DNA of 55,616 nt. Source: Basidiobolus meristosporus CBS 931.73. Taxonomy: Eukaryota; Basidiobolomycota; Basidiobolomycetes; Basidiobolales; Basidiobolaceae. The translations under genes and the position numbers were made by a program. This document shows, piece after piece, positions 1 to 10,287 of this stretch (position 1 is the first letter of the stretch; each line of letters starts with the position of its first letter). The stretch spans positions 1-55,616 of the forward strand of contig MCFE01000585.1 in NCBI GenBank assembly GCA_002104905.1, in the 5' to 3' direction. The notes beneath the pieces are model-generated. The model worked only from the letters and a program-made list of their open reading frames with translations, was not told where the DNA came from and did no database searches.

Positions 1-187
1 TGTAGTTCAATAGTTTTCCCTTGACAAGCTTGAGGCTTTATCCCCCATCACATTAGATTAGACAAAAGACCCAGTATTCCTAGCAAGCTTTTGCCAGAGG
101 TTATTGCACCCAGTGAACACCCCACACACATTCACACTTGAGAAGTGTTGGCTGTATTTTGCCCTTTGGACTTATACACCACCACAG
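1..187. other. left-edge sequence of unknown nature
   Basis: This stretch precedes the point where similarity to the copia polyprotein starts. It does not match the corresponding part of the complete element at 45.4-45.6 kb. It marks the breakpoint where copia copy 1 lost its 5' half, or foreign DNA joined to it. Nothing else is recognised. Confidence 0.5.
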
Positions 188-2682
188 CGTATACAAAATT
201 TATCCTTAAGTGGGAAGAAGTATTTAATCACTTTTATTGATGATTATACAAGATACACATGGGTCTACTTCATGGAGAGAAAGGAAGAAGCTCTGTCTAA
301 GTTCAGGGAGTTTAAAGCCATGGTGGAGAGAGAAACTGGTGAAAAAATCAAGAAAATACGCTCTGACAATGGTGGAGAATATACCTCAAAACTCTTCATC
401 CACTTCTGCAAAATTCATGGGATAAAGCAAGAGACTACTGTACCATACTCCCCACAGCAAAATGGAGTAGCAGAACAAGCCAACAGATCAATAATTGATA
501 TGGCAAGATCTATGATCCATGATCAAAAATTATCATATGATTTTTGGGTGGAATCAGTTGCCACTTCTGTATACCTTAAAAATAGGAGTTATAACAGAAT
601 ACTTTGTGATTCCACTCCATTTGAAGCATGGTATGGGTGCAGACCAAGCGCAGAACATCTAAGAATATTTGGGTGCACAGCATATGCCAAAAAACTGGCC
701 GGAAATCAGTCAAAATTTGAGCCAAAAAGTGTAAAATGCATATTTTTGGGCTACTGCAATGAGAGTAAGGCATACAGACTCTACAATACCAAAGAAAAGA
801 AGCTTATCAAGTCCAGGGATGTGTTGTTTGATGAAAATTCAAAATTTTCACAAAAAATGACGTCAGATGATGACAAATATCTCATCTCAAATCCACCAAT
901 TGTCAGGATTGAATCAGAGCAAAACAATGAAGATTTTTCACTCCAGAGGAGTCTACAACCGTGGTTCAGCCAGAATCAGTGCCCAGGAATATCCCAGAAG
1001 TGATCATTCCAGTATCAAATGCCCGGAGATCCAATCAGACAAGAAATAGGCCAAATTACCATATCAATGAGGGTACAAACTTAGCCTATGCCTATTCAGT
1101 CCATATTGATGAGCCCCAGACTGTAAAAGAGGCCCTAAATAGCCCTCAGACAAAGTTTTGGAGATCAGCAATGACTGAAGAATATCAGGCCCTGATGGAA
1201 AATCAAACTTGGGACTTAGTCAAATTACCAATCAACCAAAAATCAATTGGATGCAGATGGGTCTTCAAGACAAAATACAAGGCTGATGGTAAAATTGAAA
1301 GATACAAAGCAAGACTTGTAGCCAAAGGATACTCTCAAACAAAAGGGCTTGACTATACTGAGACCTTTGCACCGGTAGCCAAGTTTAATTCCATCAGATT
1401 AATATTGGCTATTGCAGCCAAATATAAGTTTTTTATTCATCAAATGGATGTAAAAACTGCATTTTTGAATGGAGAACTTAATGAGGATGTGTATATGGAC
1501 CAGCCTGATGGGTTTGTTGACCAAAATAACCCCCATTTGGCTGGCAAGCTTAAAAAGTCACTATATGGTCTCAAACAATCACCAAGAGCCTGGAATTGCA
1601 AGATAGATTCTTATTTGGAATCTTTGAGTTTCAAAAGGAGCAATGCTGACTATAGTATATACTATAAGCCAGATAGAGCAAATCCAGTTCTATTAGCTCT
1701 ATATGTGAATGATCTTATTATAGCCACCAATAACCTAGAAACATTGGAAGAAACTAAATCCAGCCTATCTAAGGGGTTCAAGATGTCTGATTTAGGAGAA
1801 CTTAGTTACTACTGAGGAATTAAGTTTTCCATAGACAGAAGTACCCAGACTATCACCCTAAGTCAATCCAAGTATATTCAAGATATACTAAAGAAGTACA
1901 AAATGGAAGACTGTAAACCGGCAGCTAACCCAATGGAGACAAACCTTAACTTGGTCAAAACTCAACCAAATCAAGAGAGCTTGGTGCCATCTGAAAGCCC
2001 TGACTTTCCTTATCAATCTATGGTTGGCAGTCTGATGTATATCATGCTTGGAACACGTCCAGATATCTCATATTCAGTGGGAGTTGTCAGCCAACATAAT
2101 CAGAATTATGGATCTGATCATATTGCAGCAGTTAAGCGGATTTTTAGATACCTTAAAGGAACTGCTGATATCTGCTTAAGATAGATTTATAAGGATTCAG
2201 AAAAGGATCTTGTGGGATACTCTGATGCTGATTGGGGACAAAATTTTGAAGGCAGAAGATCCACCACAGTATACACCTTTCTTTAGTGTAAAGGAGCAAT
2301 TTCATGGAATTCAAGAAAGCAACCAACCGTAGCACTTTCCACCACAGAGGCAGAGTATATGGCAGCCTGTGAAGCTACAAAAGAAGCAATGTGGTTAAGA
2401 AAGCTGTTTACAGATTTAGGCCTATGTCAAAAAACACCTATTACTTTATTTCAAGATAATCAAGGATGTATACAATTAGGTAGAAATCCAACTTTTCATG
2501 CTAGAACCAAGCACAGACATATTAGACATCATTTGATACGTGATGCTATAGAGAATAACTTAGTTAGCTTAGTTTACTGTCCTACAGATGAAATGATTGC
2601 AGACATATTTACCAAACCATTAGCTAGAGACAAGTTTGAATATCTCAGGTCAAAATTAGGACTAGTCAGTATGAACATTTAG
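188..2682 (+). pseudogene. copia pol remnant (integrase-RT-RNase H), copy 1
   Basis: The remnant encodes the copia integrase core (SDNGGE and NGVAE catalytic segments), reverse transcriptase and RNase H. It is broken: one T is missing near 935-939, shifting the frame between integrase and RT. In-frame stops follow at 1813-1815, 2182-2184 and 2284-2286. The RT active site reads YVND instead of YVDD (Asp to Asn codon at 1708-1710), so the polymerase would be dead even if translated. The final stretch from 2359 to the stop at 2680-2682 is open. Lesions were found by comparison with the copy at 44-48 kb in this window. Confidence 0.9.
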
Positions 2683-2693
2683 CTGAGTGGGAG

Positions 2694-3043
2694 TGTTGTA
2701 AAAATTTGTAATTCCAACTAAATATTCACCTAACTTAGTCACTTAGATCATCACCTTCAAATCCTAGAGAATACTGACCAAAATTCCTTGTTGGGATTTA
2801 CTTACAATATTTTCACCAAAATACCAGGTACCCAGAACATGATAATTCTCAAAGTTGTCCAAGCTGCCCCAAACTGGACACACATGTTCTTAGGACCTTC
2901 CTTAACCTATTCTATGTGTTTGTTATGCCAAGAACATGTATAAGTATAAATACTACTTTTACATTCAATAAATCATTAAGTGAAAACCACACAATCTACT
3001 TGTCCTCCCAATCACTTCCAATATCTCCAAGACTCTTACAACA
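2694..3043 (+). repeat. 3' LTR of copia copy 1 (350 bp)
   Basis: It begins TGTTGTAA and ends TTACAACA, the terminal inverted repeats shared by all LTRs of this family here. It contains a TATAAATA promoter motif and an AATAAA polyadenylation motif near its centre-right. A purine-rich tract (GAGTGGGAG) lies just upstream. It differs at many positions from the young LTRs at 43.8 and 48.1 kb, so it is older. Confidence 0.92.
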
Positions 3044-3050
3044 ATAAACG

Positions 3051-4200
3051 CCATTTGGTCTGCAAGCTTAAAAAGTCTCTATATGGCCTTAAATAATCAC
3101 TGAGAGCCTGGAATTGCAAGATAGATTCCTATTTGGAGTCTTTGAGTTTCAAAAGGAGTAATGTTGACTATAGTATATACAATAAGCCAGATAGAGCAGA
3201 TTCAGTTTTATTAGTTCTATATGTGGATGATCTTATTGTAGCTGCCAATAACCTAGAAACATTGGAAGAGACTATATCCAGCCTATCTAAGGAGTTCAAG
3301 ATGTCTGATCTAGCAGAACTCAGTACCTACTTAGGGATTAAGTTCTCCATAGACAGAAGTACCCAGACTATCAGCCTAAGCCAATCCAGCTATATTCAAG
3401 ATATACTAAAGTGGTACCAAATGGAAGACTGTAAACTGGCGGCTACCCCAATGGAGACAAACCTTAACTTGGTCAAAACTCAACCAAATCAAGAGAGCTT
3501 GGTGCCATCTGAAAGCCCTGACTTTCCTTATCAATCTACAATTGGCAGTCTGATGTATATCATGCCTGGAGCATGTCCAGATATCTCATATTCAGTGGGA
3601 GTTGTCAGCCAGCATAATTAGAACTATGGATCTGATTATATTGCAGCAGTTAAGCGGATTTTTAGATACCTTAAAGGAACTGCTGATATCTGATTAAGAT
3701 ACATTTATAAGGATTCATAACAGGATCTTGTGGGATACTCTGATGCTGGTTGGGGACAAAATTTGGAAGGCAGAAGATCCACCACAGGATACACCTTTCT
3801 TTACTGTAAAGGAGCAATTTCATGGAACTCAAGAAAGCAACCAACCATAGCACTCTCCACCACAGAGGCAGAGTACATTGCAGCCTGTGAAGCTACAAAA
3901 GAAGCAATGTGGTTAAGAAAGCTTCTTACAGATTTAGGCTTATGTCAAAAAACATCTATTACTTTATTTCAAGATAATCAAGGATGTATACAATTAAGTA
4001 GAAATCCAGCTTTTCATGCTAGAACTAAGCACAGACATATTAGACATCATTTCATACTTGAAGCTATAGAGAATAACTTAGTTAGCTTAGTTTACTGTCC
4101 TACAGATGAAATGATTGCAGACATATTTACCAAACCATTAGCTAGAGACAAGTTCCAATATCTCAGGTCAAAATTAGGACTAGTCAGTATGAACATTTAG
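3051..4200 (+). pseudogene. copia RT-RNase H remnant, copy 2
   Basis: The remnant starts at the 'HLVCKLKKSLYGLK' part of RT and keeps an intact YVDD box. Gln codons became stops (TAA near 3091, TAG at 3619-3621), and further stops lie near 3692 and 3718. The RNase H segment from 3730 to the stop at 4198-4200 is open and keeps the DAxW, TEAEY and QDN motifs. It is non-functional as a polyprotein because all upstream domains are missing. Confidence 0.88.
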
Positions 4201-4211
4201 CTGAGTGGGGG

Positions 4212-4561
4212 TGTTGTAAAAATTTGTATTTCCACCTAAATATTCACCTAACTTAGTCACTTAGATCATTACCTTCAAGTCCTAGAGAATACTGACCAAA
4301 ATTCCTTGTTGGGATTTACTTAGAATACTTTCACCAAAATACCAGGTACCCAGAACATGAAAATTCTCAAAGTTGTCCAAACAGCCCCAAGCTTTGCACA
4401 CATGCTCTTGGGACCTTCCTTAGCCTTTTTTATGTGCTTGCTATGCCAAGACCATGTAAAAGTATAAATACTACTTTTACATTCAATAAATCATTAAGTG
4501 AAAATCACATAATCTACTTGTCCTCTCAATCACTTCTAATATCTCCAAGACTCTGACAGCA
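4212..4561 (+). repeat. 3' LTR of copia copy 2 (350 bp)
   Basis: It starts TGTTGTAA. The expected TTACAACA end is degraded to GACAGCA. It aligns throughout with the LTR of copy 1 and has the same TATAAATA and AATAAA motifs. Confidence 0.88.
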
Positions 4562-4624
4562 GTTAAGACTTTGTTTACACCTAAGCCACTCATAAGAAAT
4601 ATGATTGTATTGAGATTTTAGCTA

Positions 4625-4903
4625 TGTTATGACTTGTCTACTACAACTTAGTTTCTACAATATTTACCAATTCTCATAATTAGTCCAGGCCTGAAGGTTG
4701 ACATTATTCTCAAGCTCATCCTAATGCCCCTCAACTTTGCACACAGCTTCTTAGGACCTTCCTTGAAGTTCTCCTTTCACAGGTTCATGAAGGTCTCCTG
4801 AAAGTATAAATACCTCACTTGAACACAATAAAACAGCAAGTGAGTATTGTCATGTTGTTGTAGTTCTCAAAAGCAGTTCAAATACTCCCTAGAGTCTTGT
4901 AAT
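4625..4903 (+). repeat. distantly related copia-type LTR fragment
   Basis: Collinear patches match the right two thirds of the copia LTR: a CTTTGCACACA segment, GGACCTTCCTT, AAGTATAAATAC and a CAATAAA motif, in the same order and spacing. The ends are not clear, so the borders are approximate. It is probably a solo LTR of a sister family. Confidence 0.5.
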
Positions 4904-5700
4904 GGTTTGAAGAACTGTAAGATACTGCTCTTCACTGGTATTCTAGTATATCTGACTTATTTTATTAGCTGAAGTGGTTTATTTGAATAAGTAAATGTCC
5001 TAAATATAGCAATATTGACAGATCAACAGGTAAGTTCCAAAGTATCCCTTGAGCTTTAGTTTGACTGGTTGCAAAGTGTATGTAACCAGTAACAGGAAAG
5101 ATTTACGCCTAGGGTAATTGGAATCAGCCATTTTGGAATACATATGAACTCGCTTGATACAGATCTTTATGCCAAGTGTGAACTTCAAGAGTCTGAGTAG
5201 TTGAGTGCAATACAAGCAAAATTGCAAATATTATTTCTATATCAACCCATTTATACCTCTAGTAATAGCATGCTAACATTCTGATGTTGATAGAACCCTA
5301 TACTTTGATATTTCAAGGATTTGATTACCCAGTGGTATAAGAATCCAAGTCACATTAATGACTGATTGATTAGTATTATCTACCAGATTGATAACTGTAG
5401 ATATGGGATCTGGAGGGGGGGGGAGGGGTAATGTAATAGGCTTCAAACAAGAAATTGAAGTGAATCTCTATTCGCAGCATAATCAATATTGTCTACCAGT
5501 TACCGGATGGCGATTGCGCTGAATGATACGAACCTTACGTCAGAGATAATAAGTCATGGATTCCAAGGCTTAGGAAGTCTGAAATATCATGGAAATAGTC
5601 CATGTTTGAACACCCTTTAGATTTTCCAGTTCGCCCTACTTTTCAAATACCATTATTGATTGTATACTTCCCCTTTGCATCCAACTTGGCCCCACATACA
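4904..5700. other. intergenic
   Basis: No convincing gene is seen. A G-rich run lies around 5413-5428. The last part, 5600-5700, is pyrimidine-rich and is probably the 5' leader of the DM9 gene that follows. Confidence 0.5.
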
Positions 5701-7019
5701 ATGCCTCCTTCCTCTCCGCCTTTTCCAATTCCAGAGCTCGACCCTCGCATGCCAAAAGCGCCGACACAAGAAGAGCAGACACCCAGGTCTATGCCGAAAC
5801 CTCCAGGCGTTAGGTCAATCAATATGCCAAGGCCTCCAACAGTAGACCAAACTTCAACTCAGATGCCACAACCGCACATTCCTCAAAACACTCGGGCTAC
5901 TTCCAAATACCAGTCGATAGATTCGACCAATAGACCCCAGAATACCGTCTCCTTTCCTGAACCTATTACTGAAGCCTCAACCTTAGGGCTCCAGAATAAC
6001 GGAGTTTCCAGCGAGCACAGTAATCGTCCCCCCGGAAAGATTTTTTTCCCCCAACCCGAGTTACCGGACCATTTGACAACCACCGAAGCCATTCGAATGC
6101 CTACCGTCGAGGTGCCCAACTTCTCGATTCCTTTGGCTCAGCCTGCTGGGGAAATGCCCAGATTTCCGGTCCCAGAGATCTATCTAGGGTCTGGGGAGAA
6201 CGAGGAGGGTTGCGAGGAGGGTTCAGCAGAAGAAACCAGCTTTTCTGACAATGATTCCAATATGGTAGGGGTTGTGCCCGTAACTGATGACCTATACCCG
6301 CCTTTATTCTCAGGTTATCCACCAGCCAAACCCTCGCAGGTGGCAGCCTTATCCGATCTGACCGGGAGAAAAGATCTCGGCCAATTTGAGTGGGTTTATT
6401 CAGTAGATGGGTGAGTGAATACTTTTCCTTTGACAGCATATCGGATGTTGATCTTTGGTGATCTCGGCTCCAGATATATCCCACCCGAGGCGGTTGGTTG
6501 CGGCAAAGAGGTCAATGGAGCGCCGCTGTACGTCGCTCGTAGAGACTACAAGAAAGTCACCCACGTTGGCCTTGTAGGCCCTCATCTGAAAGGAATCCGA
6601 TTCACTCGAAAGAGTAAGTGACGTGTAAAGAGCACTCTCTGTTGCTTCACTATACTGACACACCGTTGCGGGTGTGCAGACTCGGTTCTGAAACAGAAGG
6701 CATGCTATGTATTATGTGGAAATATTCAAGGCCTCCGATGGATTAAGCATATGGGCTCCTTCAAAGCAGCCGGTGAGGAATTGGTTCAAGCCGGAGTGAC
6801 GGAGAATGGTAAACCAGTAAGTCGCTCTCGCACACCCCTGCTCATGCTATGGAAACCAGCTTAACCTCGTAACCTCAGATACACATCGGTATTGTTGATT
6901 ACCGTGGCGGGATTTACATCGGTGAAGTCGGTGAACATATCCAAGGTGGCATGTCGTTCGCATATCAAAGCAAGAAGATCATCGCTCCAGATTTTTACTA
7001 TGTTCTCGCATATAACTAG
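5701..7019 (+). CDS. DM9/DUF3421 domain protein with Met-Pro-rich N-terminus
   Basis: This is a four-exon gene: 5701-6410, 6474-6613, 6680-6816 and 6879-7019. The introns are 63, 66 and 62 nt with GTGAGT, GTAAGT and GTAAGT donors, and the spliced frame is open (375 aa). Residues from about 228 to the end form a DM9/DUF3421 domain (seen: FEWV, GYIPPEAVGCGKEVNG, LYVARRDY, HVGLVGPHL, then a second related half with LCGNIQGLRWI and IGIVDYRGGIYIGEVG). DM9 proteins in animals bind carbohydrates; a sugar-binding role here is inference. The N-terminal ~200 residues are low-complexity with repeated MPxxP units and an acidic segment. There is no signal peptide. The frame is open from 5602, but ATG 5701 follows a pyrimidine-rich leader and begins the MP-repeat, so it is preferred. 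Confidence 0.78.
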
Positions 7020-9520
7020 TCGACCTCTATTGTAGCTAGAGTGTGTAGAGCTAGAACATGGCATTTCTCGCAGAGTCTGTATATAAATGTGCGTGTTATT
7101 TCCCTAGTTACTGATAAGGCCTGCTGATATGCGTGGTAAACTCCTCCTATGCTCTCTCTCTCTCTCTGTCGCTCTATTAGCTCGGTCAACATTTCTACCC
7201 ATATCTCTTCTTTTCTGCTTCCCCAACGGCGAAAGGCATTACTTCAATTACATGGCTCAAGAAGAACCAAGTGGCATCCTCGGTTGCATTTGTCGAGGGG
7301 CTGTCTCGTGGCAAGTAGGGGATTTACTTCGGTGCATCAATTATATTAGTAATGCGCTTCAGCACTAAGGCGTGCAGTTGAATGGCAAGTATGGATGCAA
7401 AGCACCGAAGCGGCAGGCATTTTTACCGAGTCCTTCAATTGGACTCCTAAATACGTAGATCCTTTTGAAAGTAGAATGACCCAAACCAATAGGATGATAT
7501 GGAAAGCACCTTTATTTGCTCGCCTGATTACAGTGACGTAAATGGACCCTTCCACCCGGCCCAGGGGAAAATTTTCCTGGCCGGTTTCCCAACTCCATAG
7601 CTACCGGATTGTGTTGCAAGGCCGACCGAAAAGGGTAAGCATTGCTGGTGCTTCCATTTAGGCAAAACTCCAACCCCTTGATTGGAAAATGACCGGCGCT
7701 TCCCATGCTGACTTGGAAGAACTGTTCATGGCACAAGGGCTTTCTTTGGAATCCGTGTGAATGAGGAATCTATACTATTTTGGAATGTTCCACAGGAATG
7801 GGTGTATAAGCGCTATGCACAATATGTTCTGCTGAACATCATCTGATGAGCGCCTCACCAATTAGATCATACATCGTCTCATTCGGAGGGTAAGACAGCC
7901 AAATCCGCTCGATCGTTTCCGTAGGGTTAGGGCTGAGGCTCGGGCTCGGGCTGGAGTGGGGCATCCAGTTGACCTCCATAACATTAATTTGGTTTACAGC
8001 TAGGCTAGACTAGATGGTAGTGCATACCCCACCAAGAAGCAGCCCTCCGCTCATACGAGTGATTGATTTGGACCGTCTGCTGCACAAAAAGGAATCTCCA
8101 AACGACGCGAGATCAATGGGAGGAGGCCAAATAGCTCGGACCGATTCTCAAGTTCTGATAGCTCCTTCCTCATCAAGCGGCGAGGGTCTCGGGAAAATAA
8201 GCTTGCGAGATAAGCTATGTCAGAGTTCGTGACTTATCTGGGTCCATATACGAAGTAAGCTTAAACTACCCTTCGGGCCCACCTCGCTACATGCCACTGG
8301 GATGCCGCAACGCGATTATGCTTTGACGCGCATCCACCCTGGAAAAAAATGGCTCCTGGGTTTTCAGTGAGATATCACTCGATACCAGTGCGTTGAGTGT
8401 CAAAGCGCATCCGGCCACGCCGCTTAGGTAGCCGGAATCTGCGGCCTCTCATGCGCCTCCAATTCATCGTGTTGGCTCGCTGTGGGAGGCATTAGTCCCT
8501 CACATCACAGTTGCTGCTGATCAGACGATGACTCTTGCATCGACAACCATCTGCAAATCTGGCAATTGAAGAAAGTTCGACGGAATGGGACGGCGTTCAA
8601 TAACGGAATCCCCCACATGCATCTTGGTTTCAATCGGATTGGGCATTGGTAGCGGGATTTTGGCCTTGCCCATCACGCCTACACGTATCATCCTGCGGCT
8701 GGTTGATTGTGCCAGCCTGACTGACCACCATGGTCTATGTGCCATAGGCTCTCCTCAGATCAGGGCCTATTTCAAGCAACCGCTCCTCAGTCCACCTTGT
8801 CTCAGAGCTCATGCAATCGCTGGGCATGATCCGACCCGCCCCCATTGGGCACTCTTGCATAATGATGTGGTCTGTACTCACTGATAGGACCAGAAATCGG
8901 CTGGACTCAAGGAATATACCCGAGTCTTTCTACACCATTGAGCGAAATCACGGCTGCCATTTCAGGAAACCAAGGCTGCGAGGGCAAAGGCTTGATTGAG
9001 TGGTCAGCACGGTCTATATGTGGTCATCCTAATCCCATCCCAAAGCAATTTCCACCGAATGGACGTGGTACAGTATGTGAGATCGTGCCTAAAGAACTTC
9101 CATTAGATCAAGTTTAGGATGCCGCTGATGTACAGCCCAGGTTTGAATCCCCTCGACCACAATCACTGGCCATCTTACATAATTGGGTAGAGTCGATACA
9201 CAGGATTTCCATTTCGCCGCTGGAATGTTCCAAAGCACCGACGAACACGATTCTTCACCTGCTGGCGTCTGGATAGATATATGGCCACTATTTCAAGGGA
9301 GCTGTCCTTGGGCAGGAGCATCGCCAGTCCGCAGATTCATGTGTACAGTGTGAAATCGTTTATTTACATACAGAGCTACTAGGGAAACAATCACAGCGGA
9401 AATTATGTCTGGGAGCAGTGGTTTACATGGAATTAGGTGGGCGTGAAGAATGCAATGAATGGTTTGAATGTGGTGCTAGAGTAGGAATTAATATTCTCTT
9501 CGAGACAAAGGGTGCTTATG
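7020..9520. other. intergenic, no gene recognised
   Basis: This holds the 3' flank of the DM9 gene, a CT microsatellite near 7150-7170, a G/C-rich GGCTCG repeat around 7930-7955, and the 3' flank of cyclin 1. Short open frames (for example 7129-7368 and 8585-8884) show no recognisable domain. Confidence 0.5.
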
Positions 9521-10099
9521 TCACCATCCTTCGAAGTAAAGGCCAGCTTGGAGTAAATTCCGGTAATCATTGAGAAAAACACGAACGTCTTCGGAGTCCA
9601 CAAAGAGTTGATAACCAATGAGGCTGAGGAAGCATCGCTCCATCTCGTTGATTTCAAACAGAGTGAAGTATCCATCGCATAGACTGGCCATCTTGCAGTT
9701 CTCTATGGGGCGATCGTTCAGAAACTTGCTCGCCGAGAGAACCGCAGCCAGAAAGATTTTGTACGGGGTCTCGTAATCCCCTCTGGCGGAGGGCGGAAGC
9801 GATTTGTGCAGACGTTCTACGTATACCAAGGAAACTATGATTGTTGGGAGTGAGAGCTTGGTGCGAATGGTCATTAACTTGACGAACGCCTCCAAACTTG
9901 GGAGGTCAGGTCGGGCGGTGTTTGTCTTTTCGCACTGAAGAGCAGCCTCGACTCTGGAGGCAGCGAAGGTCATCAGGGCATCTGGGTCTCTGAGAAGAGA
10001 CTTCGAGAGCTTGATGGGCGACTTGAGGTCAGCGCCGTGAAGGCTGGACATCGTTCCAGGCAATGGGTGGCAGTTGTATTCGGGAACACTAACAGCCAT
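9521..10099 (-). CDS. Pcl/Pho80-type cyclin 1
   Basis: A single-exon, 192-aa cyclin-box protein. The recognisable segment is LPTIIVSLVYVERL, then an AVLSASKFLND helix and an INEMERCFLSLIGYQL helix, the order found in fungal PCL/Pho80 cyclins that activate Pho85-type CDKs. The family role (known) is cell-cycle, phosphate or polarity control. Which CDK it binds cannot be told. The ATG at 10099 follows an A-rich leader, and a TATAAAA box lies about 185 nt upstream. The protein is short, essentially just the cyclin box. It is paralogous to the cyclin at 30.1 kb, which keeps a more canonical KFLEDD motif. Confidence 0.85.
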   Translation of the reverse strand: MAVSVPEYNCHPLPGTMSSLHGADLKSPIKLSKSLLRDPDALMTFAASRVEAALQCEKTNTARPDLPSLEAFVKLMTIRTKLSLPTIIVSLVYVERLHKSLPPSARGDYETPYKIFLAAVLSASKFLNDRPIENCKMASLCDGYFTLFEINEMERCFLSLIGYQLFVDSEDVRVFLNDYRNLLQAGLYFEGW

Positions 10100-10280
10100 T
10101 GCTTACGTTGTATATGGATATATGTATGTTGTACTGGGTGATCGAAAAGTAACGTAACAAATTTTCGTAGAGTACTGTAACAGACTCCTGGGCTCAAGAG
10201 CGAACTGTTTCGCAAAATGGAATGGGATTTAGAAGAGACAAAATCAAATAATGAAGGGTGGCCACAGGCGAGCTGAAGTC

Positions 10281-10287
10281 TTTTATA
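10281..10287 (-). promoter_or_regulatory. TATA box of cyclin 1
   Basis: TATAAAA on the minus strand, 182-188 nt upstream of the cyclin 1 start codon, in a promoter without other open frames. Confidence 0.5.

Larger units (their letters stand above)
188..3043 (+). mobile_element. Ty1/copia retrotransposon copy 1, 5'-truncated and decayed
   Basis: Read by eye against the complete element at 43.8-48.5 kb, this copy starts inside the integrase core and runs through reverse transcriptase and RNase H to a 3' LTR. The 5' LTR, gag, protease and integrase N-terminus are absent. It is an old, non-functional copy that directly abuts a second truncated copy on its right. Confidence 0.92.
3051..4561 (+). 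mobile_element. Ty1/copia retrotransposon copy 2, 5'-truncated
   Basis: Similarity resumes 8 bp after the LTR of copy 1, at a point in the middle of reverse transcriptase, and continues to another 3' LTR. The LTR/internal/LTR order with two truncated internal regions suggests recombination between elements or insertion followed by deletion. No target duplication could be assigned. Confidence 0.88.

Noticed and set aside
7129-7368. 79-codon frame with a signal-peptide-like start
   Set aside because: The hydrophobic start is created by a CT microsatellite. No homologous domain.
7925-7960. TAGGGTTAGGGCT followed by GGCTCG repeats, resembling a telomere repeat
   Set aside because: Only about one and a half units, with no transposon tail next to it; likely chance or a simple repeat.
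8585-8884. 99-codon plus-strand frame
   Set aside because: It lies in a stop-rich intergenic region, has no recognisable domain, and an equally long frame exists on the other strand.
9138-9152. GGTTTGAATCCC, similar to a tRNA B box
   Set aside because: There is no A box or cloverleaf in the preceding 60-80 nt.
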